This document shows positions 25,801 through 37,600 of a DNA stretch of 64,000 bases, piece by piece (position 1 is the stretch's first letter; each line of letters opens with the position of its first letter). A model generated the notes under the pieces. It ran no database searches and was not told where the DNA came from. It saw nothing but the letters and a program-made list of their open reading frames with translations. Source of the stretch: Rhynochetos jubatus (taxonomy: Eukaryota > Chordata > Aves > Eurypygiformes > Rhynochetidae); NCBI GenBank assembly GCA_027574665.1, contig CM050657.1:19207700-19271699 (forward strand), in the 5' to 3' direction. Position numbers and translations under genes: made by a program.

Positions 25801-27064
25801 CTTGTTCTAATGCTACATGTGCATGGGAAATGGAGAAGGCAGGGGCGAACCTCTCACTTGCAAAAATTTCTTATTTTCCCTTGTTTCTGTTATTCCGGGG
25901 CAGCTCTTTCACTTCCACCTCTAACCCCGTTCCGTCATGTACTCAAAGTTCTTGCCGCTGTGCAACAGCTGTCAAACTAACGAGCACACGCTCCCACTTG
26001 GTCAAAAGAAACACCAAACAGAGCCCCACCGAGGCCACTCAGCACGTCCAGAACGCGTACTAATAGGATCTGCCGTCCAGCGGGCTGAGACTAGCCGGTT
26101 CCGTGTTCCCCCACTAGTAGCTTCCCCTCTGCTGGCGTCAGGCAAGGCAATGGTCTCCTTAGCACTGGGCCAGATGATTCCTATTTCCTCCAGCCTCCAA
26201 AACACTCATTTCACTGCTCTAGGTGATTAGACTGAGAGCAAGCCGTCAGTTCAGCCAGCCAGTGTTCAATGTTACCCATCAGGCTGTTATTTTAACCCAA
26301 AGAAACTCACCCTTGTCATTCCGTGCCACTGAAACACTAGTGACCTGGCTGTCGAGACCCAAAAGCAGTGAAGGGCTTCAGTACCATCCTAAGACAGACA
26401 GTGGTTGTGTATCCTCTCACCAACTTGGGATGAAGCGTGCCCTCCATTAACTGTGTCCGAGTACAGCACCGGGGAGCATAGCCAAAAAGCAGCAGGGTGA
26501 AGAACACATTGCCTGTTTTAAATCATCCCCCTTAATGCCGAGGAGACTGGGCTGCCATTTTTCTCTTAGCACTAACATAAGATTGGGTTTTTTAACAGCA
26601 TACCTGGTTTTTAATAAAAACAGAAGCATCTCATGCTGAGACTTGACATAACAGGTCAAGATGATAAAGCACCTGGAACGCAGGAGGGTGCACAGTCACA
26701 CCGGAGGCAGACAGTCTTCCTCATTCCTTCTTCAAGAGTTAGCAAAACCGAGCAGAACCGGTTCCTCTCATAGGCAGCAACTGAAGAGCAGCAGGACTCT
26801 GCCCTCTGCCCAATCATTTTCCATTCATTTAGCGACAACGGCGCTGTGCAGGAGCGGTAACGACAAGGTTCGGCAATACCGTAAGCACCGGAGGGTCAAG
26901 TGGTTTGGAGCGCAGGTGAGCTTGAGAGAGAAGCTGAAGAGAAATAATTTGGAAACGAAAGGTGACCAGAGGAACAACGATAGGCTGGTACTGTGATAAG
27001 TTTGCGTAGAGTCTGAGCAGGTTGGAGATGCCCTTCCAAAGTAAGCAGAAAGAAAGCAAAAACT
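16866..27064. other. Intergenic region between convergent SPATA16 and ECT2
   Basis: About 10 kb between the SPATA16 poly(A) signal and the distal ECT2 poly(A) site. No exon with family similarity was found on either strand, and the open frames are short and unrelated. There is a perfect 12-bp palindrome CCGCTTAAGCGG at 20295-20306, and an AT-rich candidate regulatory block with a duplicated motif at about 22780-23020. Confidence 0.6.
22793..23007. repeat. Duplicated ~30-bp TAATTA motif in a candidate non-coding element
   Basis: 22793-22822 begins TTTAATTAGTAATCAG and ends CTGTCAG; 22978-23007 begins TTTAATTAACAATCAG and ends TTGTCAG. The two 30-bp segments match at 24 positions with no gap. 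Both hold a homeodomain-type TAATTA core followed by AATCAG. The surrounding sequence has no transposon signature that I recognise. Confidence 0.5.
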
Positions 27065-28531
27065 GTTGAGTTTTTCACATAGTATTTATTGAATACTTTA
27101 GTTCCTAGAGCCACTCTATTACATAAGTGTCAGTGCATGTGCAGCTCAGCTGTTTATTTTGAAAGGATAAGGACAAAACAATCCCCGGATGCACATATCC
27201 AGGGGAAAAGGGGAGAAGAGTGAATATATTAAGGAAAAAACAAAAGTTTGGTTCTGGCAGATTCAGGCCTACCAAGTTGTATACTACATAGCTAATTAGA
27301 GTACATTTGGAGGCTGGAGCCCAACACAACTCTTTTCTTATAAAAACACCAAGTGGACTCTCATAAAAGCCATAAGCAGTATTATTTTAAACAGTTTATT
27401 TACATTGCTTGGGCTGGCAAAGAGGGACATAAAAATCAGTTAAGTCTGACACGTGCAGAAGCATCACTAATTACACAGACATCAGACAAGACACCGGTGG
27501 TTAAAAAGAAACCAGAAGTTGCGAACTCCTGCTCATACAGACAGTGAAACTGTTAATGAAATGCAGAAATATACATATTTAGATAGTTCCTGAGATAGCA
27601 TTGCATTATATTAACTGTTCAGAGAGATGAAAGAGGTGCACATGTACATAGGTTTGAAGGAAGACACGAATACGTGAGAAAGCCAGGTAAAAGCCTTGGG
27701 AGTACTACACCTGAAATTTGGCACACCAAAACTGGGCCCTCAAGTTACCGTGTCACACCAGTGTCACACACTCAATAAGAAATGATGCGTTGACCAAGCG
27801 TGTGGAAGTTTTGGGAGTTTCGCAGCCCTACTAAAAGGGATTTGAATGATTTTTCTCAGACTTCCACTTCAAAGAAAATCAAAGAATTCAGTTTCTTGGT
27901 TTCGGTGGTCAAAGCTAGTCACAGCCTTTACACTAATTGCTCAAATACACCCACACAACATACTGCTCTGTTACAGGGAGGCTGCAGAAAGAAGAAACTC
28001 AATTCTGTTTCTTTACAAACAACTACATTTATAAAATATCTGGAAAAAGCAGCTGTACAACAGGTTAACTGTCACACTTGAAAGGTCAGGTACTTCATAA
28101 TGCATCTCCGTTTAAGAAATCAACAGTTCATCAATTGGCAGAGCACTCTCACGTTTGAAGTTCGGCAAGCATAAGAGTCATCCAAACTAGCGGTAAGTTG
28201 TGTGAACATCTTCATTTCGAAATCTGACAGTTCATTGCCTAGAGGGGACAGTTTCCATAGAAGAAAATTCTTCCATTACGTTGGAGAACGAATAAATTGG
28301 TGCAAGGGAATACTGTGTCTTAAATGGAGACCAAAGTTACTTATTCCACTGATTAGCTGATCTGCTTCAATACAACTAAAAACCCCTTGTGATTAACTTA
28401 GTGTTATCTAACATTTCGCTAATCATTGCTAAGTGCTAATGACTAAGGTACCATTAATGTCAGCAACAGGTCACTTGAACAGCCAGCTGCTTGTCAGTCA
28501 TTACAACACAGCACTGTATTTTAAACCTGCT
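27065..28531 (-). other. ECT2: ECT2 3' UTR
   Basis: On the - strand, sequence from the ECT2 stop (28532) runs through AT-rich, frame-poor DNA to AATAAA signals at 27400-27395, 27158-27153 and 27090-27085. The last is followed on the - strand by a T-rich stretch (TTTTTGCTTTCTTTCTGC), which suits a cleavage site near 27065. The UTR would be about 1.47 kb with the distal signal; proximal use is possible. Confidence 0.6.
27085..27090 (-). promoter_or_regulatory. ECT2: Distal poly(A) signal AATAAA of ECT2
   Basis: TTTATT on the + strand reads AATAAA on the - strand. A U-rich downstream segment follows. Alternative AATAAA copies lie upstream in the UTR at 27158-27153 and 27400-27395. Confidence 0.55.
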
Positions 28532-28621
28532 TCATATCAAGTGGGTTGTTGATCGACTTAACGTATGACTCCTTTTTTCAAAGATCGAGGGAAGGCTGAC
28601 CAAGGAAGGAGAAGGAATACC
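28532..28621 (-). CDS. ECT2: ECT2 exon 25 (canonical last coding exon)
   Basis: The acceptor TTCCCCAACAG precedes GGT ATT CCT. The 29 codons GIPSPSLVSLPS ... FEKRSHTLSRSTTHLI end in TGA at 28534-28532. They are nearly identical to the human C terminus. Residues 886-914. Confidence 0.95.
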   Translation of the reverse strand, partial: GIPSPSLVSLPSIFEKRSHTLSRSTTHLI

Positions 28622-31600
28622 CTGTTGGGGAAGAAAAAAAAAAAGTTACTTGATCATTTATTAGCCAGTGTCAATAGTGCAGTAGGCATTTCTCAACGTT
28701 GACGGAGTATAAGGAATGCAACAGTACAGAAGACATGGAAGATGGGTGCTGTTTAACCTTTCTGTCCAAAATCCAGAAATGCTGAATCATTCATTTCAAA
28801 GGCTGCCAAACAAGTAGAATGCATATATTTTTTTAAAACTGAGGAAGAAATTTTCCTCGTTACCAGCCTTGAGGGATTCAGAACGCGAGAACACGTTTTT
28901 GAAGAGTAGCTGTTAACCAACTGTTAGCATACATCCGCATCACGCTTTTTGCGACAATCTCCCTCTCAATCGGGGGCAAGATACATTATGATTTCTTAGA
29001 GAAACCGAGCTCCCTCAGATCCTGCAACCTGCCTTTCTCTTACCAGCTTTGAGCCTCAGAGCGGGTGCTGAACACACACCTTCTTGGTTACAGAAGGCAA
29101 CAGACATCAACGGTGTGTCAAAGCCCGATTTAGCTGCGCATGGATGGCGTTAACAAGGCAAAAAGATGGTTTCTCTGGTGCTGGGGGCATAGGCTGCTTC
29201 TGGGACTTGGTTACAGTGAAACCACCACGTCAGTACACAGCACCAGAGGTTAACCTCTTGGACCAGCTGAGATTTTATATTCTTTTTACATTAGACCTCA
29301 AGATACTTTCACAAGCCATGTCCTGCTGCTCTTTATAGCACTGCCAAGCTTCCCAGCATATAAACAGGTCACGGTAGCTAGGCAGCTGGCTGCACCCGCA
29401 TGCTTCAAGAATCCTTTAAATGGGGATATTTTGAGCAGGTAAGGATATGCCACTTCACTATGAAGTCTAATGCCTATTTATGGCACATCTTCTGTTTGCA
29501 GTCATAGGCAATATTTGAACATTAAATCCTAAACTCCTCTTTGTATAGCAGCTGTGATTAGACTCTAAAGTATTTTATACAGGATATTTTTTTCTATTTA
29601 CAGGTAGGTGAACTAAAACTTAAAACCACAGGTAAAACTAGCTGCTCAAGACTTTCTTGCAACCAAGTTAAAGAACTCTGGCCAGTGAGCTACACTGCCA
29701 CTTGGACAACTGAAATGAAACCATAATTCAATTGTAGGGAAATAAGAAAAAAATTCCAAATAATTCAAAGGAATTGTGAAAGTGTTAACTTCGCACCCAG
29801 AACCAGAAATCGAACTAGACCACGTGTGAGTGTTGACTCCAACTCCATGCATTAGAACAAGTCCAAGAGAAACCCAACACCATTTAACACACTGTGTGGA
29901 TTCCAGGGTTTTATGTAGTTGCACCATGCTGCACTAGTTTACAGGATTCAAGATTTTTTGCTCACTTCATGCCAGATGTGCATTAACAGTCAGGATTGGA
30001 TGTACAGAATTTTTCGGCACCACACTGGTTATCATCTCCAGCACCATCACAAGTGGTAATAGTAACAGGGATGGGACATGATCTGTCCAAGGCGTGACCA
30101 CTTAAGCTTTCCAAGTTGGAAGAGGTTTTTTCTTCTATGGCATTTGAAAGACCAATATTTGGAGAGCCAGGACACAGCACAGGTCGAGGCCTGCAATTTT
30201 GAGAGCTCCAATCAACAGAATTGGAGCGATGAACATTAACAGCACATTTGACAGATCCATTTAGGCTGCACGTAGAAGATGAACGAGCAATCTACAATTA
30301 GGAAGGGGTTCAAGAGTTAGTCCAAACAAGAAAAATACCCAAGCATCCAAACTTTACTGATATTTTTACTCCACAGTTTTTCTACATCAAAAAAATTGCC
30401 ACATAAGCACATGCCAGGATCTTATTTAAACAAAACCAGATGTTTGAACAACATCTTTGACTCTCTCAGTGGGCTCAAGACAAGTTTCCTGCAGCTTTAT
30501 TTTCCTGCTCAAGAACTGTACTGGTATCCCAGCTTGAAGGGCTGGAATCCAAACCTCACGTTTCCACTCAACCTTATCATTCAACCAAAGAGGCTTTATG
30601 AAAGTTCAGTGGTGCGAGGGATTGGTTAAAAAAAACACCAACACGCACGGCGTCACGCACAACATACGATCTGCTGCCAAGCTGCTGCATGCTACCTCAG
30701 AGATGTAAGAACTCTGGGAAGAATTTGAAATAGGAAAATAGTTTTTACTGCTCTAAGTTCCTATCGTTTTGTGGAAAAAAGTTGTTTTGTATGGGGTAGA
30801 CACGTACAAAGGTGCATGATTTGCATGTTCATAAGGAAATGAGATACAGTGCTCTATCAAAATGAAGACAATATTAGAATTCAAAAACAATTGTTGGAGC
30901 AATCATAATTGAAGGAAGATAATTTCTGTAGAGAACAGGCGTATAGGCACACCAGTAGATTTTTTGCCTAAAGCAAAGAGTCTACTGTGATACTTCCTCC
31001 CTTATTCATTCATATTTTCTCATGCCTATTTCATGTGGGAGAGCAGGGCAATATCTTTAGCGTTGTAATTTAACAGCCACTCAAACATACCGAATTATCT
31101 CAATATTAAGGTACTGACATATCAGGCAGTAGTAGAAAGATACACAGGAAATCCTATTGTTGGCCTTCTGTCCTACAAACCAGGCTTTAAAGTAGATGTT
31201 TACTCAGCATGCAGATTTAGTCAAATACTAGAATAAAAGTGAAGATCATGGAAAGATTCCTCCAGTCTCATCTGCCTTTCTAGACTGTACTAAGAAATTG
31301 AGTCTGACCTAATGCAGCAGAAGAAAGCTGCAACAGGTAGCCAGGCAGAGCAGAAGAGTATGTAGAGCAAAACACTATTTTATCAAGGTTCCTTAAACGT
31401 GTAGGAAATTATTCCATTATCTTTTTTAAAACTCTCAGGCTGCAGCGTCTCTATTTCTTCACCCTTCCTTCCCAGTTTGTTCGGCAGGGTGTCTATCACC
31501 TCACTGCTTTCACCATACTATTCAGGGTCCTACACCACATTTGTATACATTGACCAAAAGCACGAACCCACGTCAGACAGCGTGTCACAAGTTTATCACA

Positions 31601-34600
31601 CTCTCAGAAGAGGGTACATATTCCATCTCCGGCAAAAGAGGTTGGGGTTTTTTCCCCCAACTTAATTGTAGAAGGAAACTCCCAGTTTCTAGTACATTCA
31701 GCAGATTTTTCTGCATTTTCAGCAAGTCAGCCCTCTCACAAAACAACTCTCACTCGGGAAAACAACACATCTATGAACGTAGTTAAAACTAAAGTCTTCC
31801 CACTGTGGATCTTGAAAATATTAAAGCAAGATCAGCCCAGAACATTAAAATAACCTCGATCTTGAAAAGGTTCACTTATTTGGCCTACGCCGCCGCATCA
31901 CTTACCGCTAACGATGACGTACTAGTCAGTCGGCTGCCTATGTAACTCTCATTAGCTGAGCTGGGACTTCTTCCTTCCGTAGCACTATGTGACATTAAAG
32001 CCCTTCGAAGAGCTCTCTTTGGTGTTTTTGAGAAAGAAAATGCTCTTGTAACCTGAGGAGTTTGACAAGCAGTTACACACTGACAAAAAAATCACACTGT
32101 AGTAACTACTACCATGTAGACCACCGTTCCAATATTGACCATCTGTAGGATGCGTATCAGATGTCAATATGACCGTATCAAAGCTAGCCAAACAGGCACG
32201 TCCACAAGGCGATCTGACTCTTAAGGCTCCCCACCACCCCTGCTCCTCCCATTCTATCCAAACATGAAGACAACGTGGCAGGGAAGGGCAGAGATTCAGG
32301 GAGAAGTCAAAATAAGGACTAGACAACTAGGCTTCCCCACATCCCTTGGGTTCTGCCAAGTCATGCCCTCCTCCTTTAAGTTGCCCTCAATTGAGCCTTC
32401 AGCAGGTTCCGAATGACCGCAGCCTCTACAGTTTTCCCTAAGAAACACTATTATCACGGTGAACATGGCAAGCCTGCCGCAAGGCTGCCGCGAACAGGGA
32501 ACAGATTCCTCCTTGCAGCATCATTCTCCATCACCCCCTCTCACACCCCCCAAACTGCAGCAGGACCAAACCCAGTGCACAGTGACAGAGCAGCAGGCAG
32601 CCTTCCTCCTGCCTCCCAGACAGGTCCTCTTAGAACAGGGCACGGTTCTTCAGGCCGTTAGCGAGAGCAGCTAAGCCACACACAAAGGAAACCGTACACA
32701 GGCAGGCAGCAGCATTCAGCACCTAATTCCTTGCTATTTCAAAGTCTATTTTACTACCAGGACATGCATGGTCCATGCCCAGCCTACTTCCGAAGGTACT
32801 TGAAGTTAGAAAATTGCATGCAGCTTTAAAAATATATTCAATATGCTAAAAAAAACCAACCCCACACACCACCACAGAGCTAAGGATTGGGGTTTTCTGT
32901 AGTAATATATTTAAAAGATTCAAAATATTAAGCTAAGTTGCATAACTACCTCAAAAATGACCACATAACACTTATGACCATCATCTTTAAGACTACACAT
33001 AGATACTGTAAAACTACTCCATCAAAACCTCAAGCACTCCCCATCTCCTTTAAGGAGCTTATACTTCAAGAGTTTTAGCTCAGATTAAGTTTTTCCTGCC
33101 ACTACCATAGTTACTACAAAATATCTGAAACAGGAATACTAGCACAGTTCCCTGACTGAAGTAGGTTTTACTGTAAAGCACTATCTTTGTAGTAGATCTT
33201 ACCTTTTTTGACGTTTTCTTTATTGCCCTGGATGCTCTGCTTAAAGTACTGTCCATGTCTTTAGTATTTACTTCAACTGAATCGGGATCAGCAGTATAAA
33301 TAAGATTTTCCTATAGACAAAAAGAGTCTTCATAGTCAAACATCAGCACTTGTCAAAAGATCATTCCCTAGTTCATTAGGTGAGAGTTAGAAGTTTTAAT
33401 TGCCACATTCCCCCATATGTAACTCAGTATACAGTTAGGCAGCTATTTGCTTTCATGCCGTTTCAGAGGATGAACCACAGGTGCAATCGGTTTATGCAAG
33501 CACCTCATCAGTAGTTTTGCATTTGGTTTGACTCAGTTTCACCCTCAGGGTTGACCAAATAAAGGCAGTAGTTCTGAGGTATACCTGGGGAGTTGGACAA
33601 CAGCTACGCCCTTTTGTTTCACTGACACATCTAGCACCCTTCTCAAGTGAAATCTTGATAGCTCCAGCTTTCAAACATTAAGACTAAACTCTTCAGCTTT
33701 AGCCCAATAGATGTTTCAGAATATCTACAGGTTCTGCTGTGTGTTTTTCACACCTCAAAGTCTAGCATGTGCAAAGCAATCTCTGGCTGCTTACTAACTT
33801 TGGGTTGGGGGGAAGGCCATGCATGGGAGTGGGAAGCTGCTAGGGGGTTTTTTTGTTGTTTTGGGTTTTTCTTTTGTGAAAAGACCATTTACCTAAAAAA
33901 GTTTAAGCTAAAACCTCCTAAGGATACCAGTCAGTGAGCTACATGGCCTTTCCCAGTGACTAACAGAGCAGTTAAAGCCTTCACTGCCACCGTGTGGCAA
34001 CAGCACCAGCTTATTCTCACACAGTGCTAGGGTTCTCGAAAAACCAGGGAAAAGGGGAAGTGTGCTTAAACTGAAGCTCCATTTGACATTTAAATCAGCA
34101 AGAGCAGTATGATCTAGTTGGTACAAAGCAGTAGTTACAGACGCTATAACTAAAGGGACTCATCACAGTAGGTTACAATTTATCAGCATATGACTCAATG
34201 TCCTGGAGCAAGAGGGAATGATACAAAGACGTCATTTCTATTAAGAAAACGCCAAAGTTCTCCATCCATTTGTGTTATATATAGCACAAGAGTCTAAAGA
34301 TAAGCAACAGACAGATTGAAATAAATTAACAGTTCTGAATCAGTACTTCTCCTATTCAGGACCTACAAAGGAAAAGCACAAAGCCAAGTTTTGAATTCCT
34401 AAGTCCCTAGACGACAAGCCAAACAAAACTAAGATTTTAATTATTTAACCACCTCTCCCGAAACAAGCATGTCAAAAAAACCAACACAGACAACCAAGCA
34501 TTGTACAGTTAGAGCACTACGCAGAACACACATTTCTAGCTTAAACCCAACTTGTTTCAGCTGTATGTACTGCACTTCAAGTTTGGATGACTGATATGCA

Positions 34601-37600
34601 TATGCTCTTACATAATTAAACATTAGCTGGAAGTCTCTTGCCCTAATTGGAGAGAAATTAGTGGTTTTCTGACTGTGGAAAGCCCACACACTGAACTTTA
34701 AAATGTGAGAAGGCCAGTGCTTCCTTCACTGCCCTGTTTTCAGGTAGTAAGCTTCTGCCTATAGGAGGAAGATGCTTCACGTCTCTTACATTATGGTGCC
34801 CATGCAGGTAAGGCGTAGAACAAAGAATTCAACCTAACAGAGTTACACCAAACCACACGATTCCTAGTGCTAGGATTGTAAATCGAAACCAAGCCATGAG
34901 AACAGCAAGCTGAAGACCATTCTGTTTAGACCTGCCCTAGCGAAGATGTGGAGTGCAGAGTTTACACTATTTATAGTAAATTTGTGGTAGACCAAGGATG
35001 TGATTCTCAGGTTTTAAGTACTTCTACAGAAACTAGGTAGCCCAAGTATTTTCTGATCTATTTCACCTCAAGCATGTCCACTATTAAGAAAGTCCTCAGT
35101 GTCACGTGCTTCAAGCCAAAAAAAGAGAGAAGTATTTCTAATCAGCAACATGGTTCCAGGGCACTTACTGCGTCTGCTTTACAAATAGTGTTAGCCACAT
35201 GCCGACACAACGTCTTCAGCCAGTCTTCTTTAGGAGGTTCTTCAGTTGTCATCTGGAAACTGAGCAGCTTGTTGTTGAGTTCCGTAGGTGGCCGCACAAC
35301 TAAGGCAAAAGCTTTATGGCAGTCTACAGATTAAAAAATAAGGGAGGTGAAGAGTTAAGACAAAGAATAATCATTTTTCATATAATTCAGGAGGGAACCT
35401 TCAAAAAAAAGAGTTAACCTTCCATCTGCTAGGAGTAAGAGTTAGGAACAGTATGGTTTACATGATAGCTGTTGTATCCCTTGTAAGAGCACCGAGTTCT
35501 GTCAGCATCCTTCATGAAGAAGCCTTGATCAGCTGTTTGTGCAACAGTTTTTTATTCACCAAATAATCTGCATACTATAGTCGGCAGACTAGTCAGTCTT
35601 TACTGGATAGAGCAGTAAATATCAACCTCATTCTCTAGCTCATGAAATGCTGGACAGATCATTTCTTTATCAGAGAACAAGGAAAACAACATTTACCGTG
35701 TTTTGTAAAGCGGGAAAAGGCAACAAAGACATCAGTACTCAATATGACACATTAAGATAGTCAAATTACAATGTTTTTCTGTTTAAACTTGACAAACTTT
35801 GCTCACTTGATAGCAGAAAATTAATCCATTGCTGATACTCCTTTATAGCAGACACAGCTGAAGCATGCTAAACACTGCTGAGAAAGAAAGACACCCCACC
35901 ACCATCAGCGCTGGAAAAGCAGCCCTATAAGACAGTGTATGTAAGAGAGTAGCTGACCTCTCCCAAGATTTGCATACTTGGGTTCTATGCCAATCTTACA
36001 AATGGCTTCCATCACCCAAGTCCCAAAGTAAACTTAAGTGCTGCACAGCAATTTAAAGAGAATTCTTGAGAGAACCCTAAATACTTTTTAAAAATGCAGG
36101 TAAGCATCATATTTACTCCCTACCCTCTTTGTCACTTCAATTTTTGTTGGGTTTCTATGTTCAGGTGCATCAGAGAACAAAACAGAACACATGATGTGCA
36201 TGCCATCACCTACAGTGAAACACAAAATCTTTCCAGGGTATTGATCCAGACACTAGTCTGACTCGATTTCCAAAGAAGTCCATATCAAGGTTGGAACAGT
36301 ATTGCAGCACGAGTTGTGCTGCTGAAGCAAGGCATTACTTCAGTAAAACCCTTACAGCCTCAGAATGGCAAAGCACATGAAGAAATCAAGTCATCTACAT
36401 CTTTCTTATGAGATGCTAAGCACAGCTCCTCCTGAGCATCCTTACCGCCAGTTAAAGACCTGGTTTCACAGCAACAGCCCAGCGAGTTTTTTGCTTTACC
36501 TTTGTAAATCTAAAGCTGTCCAACGTACTCCTCTGTTTAACTCACACTGCCATTTGGCTGGCTTATGCTAACGGCACCTAGTATTTCTGTCAAATTCAGC
36601 ATCCAGCAGTGATTCTTGAAAAGCCAAAGGGTGTCAATGCAAGGAATTCTCAAGCTCATACTGAGCTTCAAAGAGAAGCTTATATTAAAATCACATACAG
36701 ACCATACAACAAATACACCTTAGCCTTTCACCCCACAACAGCAGACCTCCACCCTTTATACCCTGACCCACAGTTTTCATTAGCTACCACAGCCCCTCAA
36801 AACATACAGACCTTCTGTTTCCCTGATGTCTAGGACTTTCTTGATCTGGGAGAGCGGCATAAGAACAACATGCTTGAGAGATGCAGGAGGCCTTGTGTGG
36901 CCATGCGGACTCTTGAAAGCACCAATGACTTTATGCCGTTTCCTGGCAATCTGCAGTTAAATAATATGACAAGGAGGTTAAAGTTAGAAGGTCTATTACC
37001 ATTGTTTCGTTTCTCTTCTTTTGCCTTCTAGTATATAGGAATGCACAGAAAGCCTTGCTACAGAAAAACACTCTAAAGAGTATTTTACTCTATTTGCTCT
37101 ACCACATAAATCTTTAAGGAACTTCGTTATCTTGCCATTCACTCTCTACAGTTCAAGTGGCTCAGCAATACTTGTTACTTGCATCGATACACTCACCTCA
37201 AGAAAAAAATTAATTTTAAAATCAAGGGAGGAAGTGATTTTGCATTACAGACTTAAATTCTACCCTGCGTAACAAGCAAGGGCCCTTTGAAACCTACCAA
37301 TGTAGTATAGATTTAAACTGAAAAGACAATATGTCTGTGCACGTACTAACTTAAGCCGTGGTGCGTTACGTCCTAGAAATACCGCTTGCCGTTGCTTGCG
37401 CAGGCAGCCATCATGTGGGTTTTGCAGTGGAAGTTGGTCAGTCAGTTTTTACTGTACATTTGCACATAGGAAGTACGTGAAACACCCAAGTGAGGTATCT
37501 TCAACTGCTTGCACCTCATATAAGAGAAGCCAAGAAGCCTTAATAAGCATCTTCATTTTAATTGCCTTCCAAGAACTGACGAACCTGACCCCGAGAAGAC

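Noticed and set aside
33841-33875. GT/T-rich tract GGGTTTTTTTGTTG as a telomere-like array
   Set aside because: Units are irregular and short, not TTAGGG; low-complexity sequence similar to tracts at 43801 and 50041.
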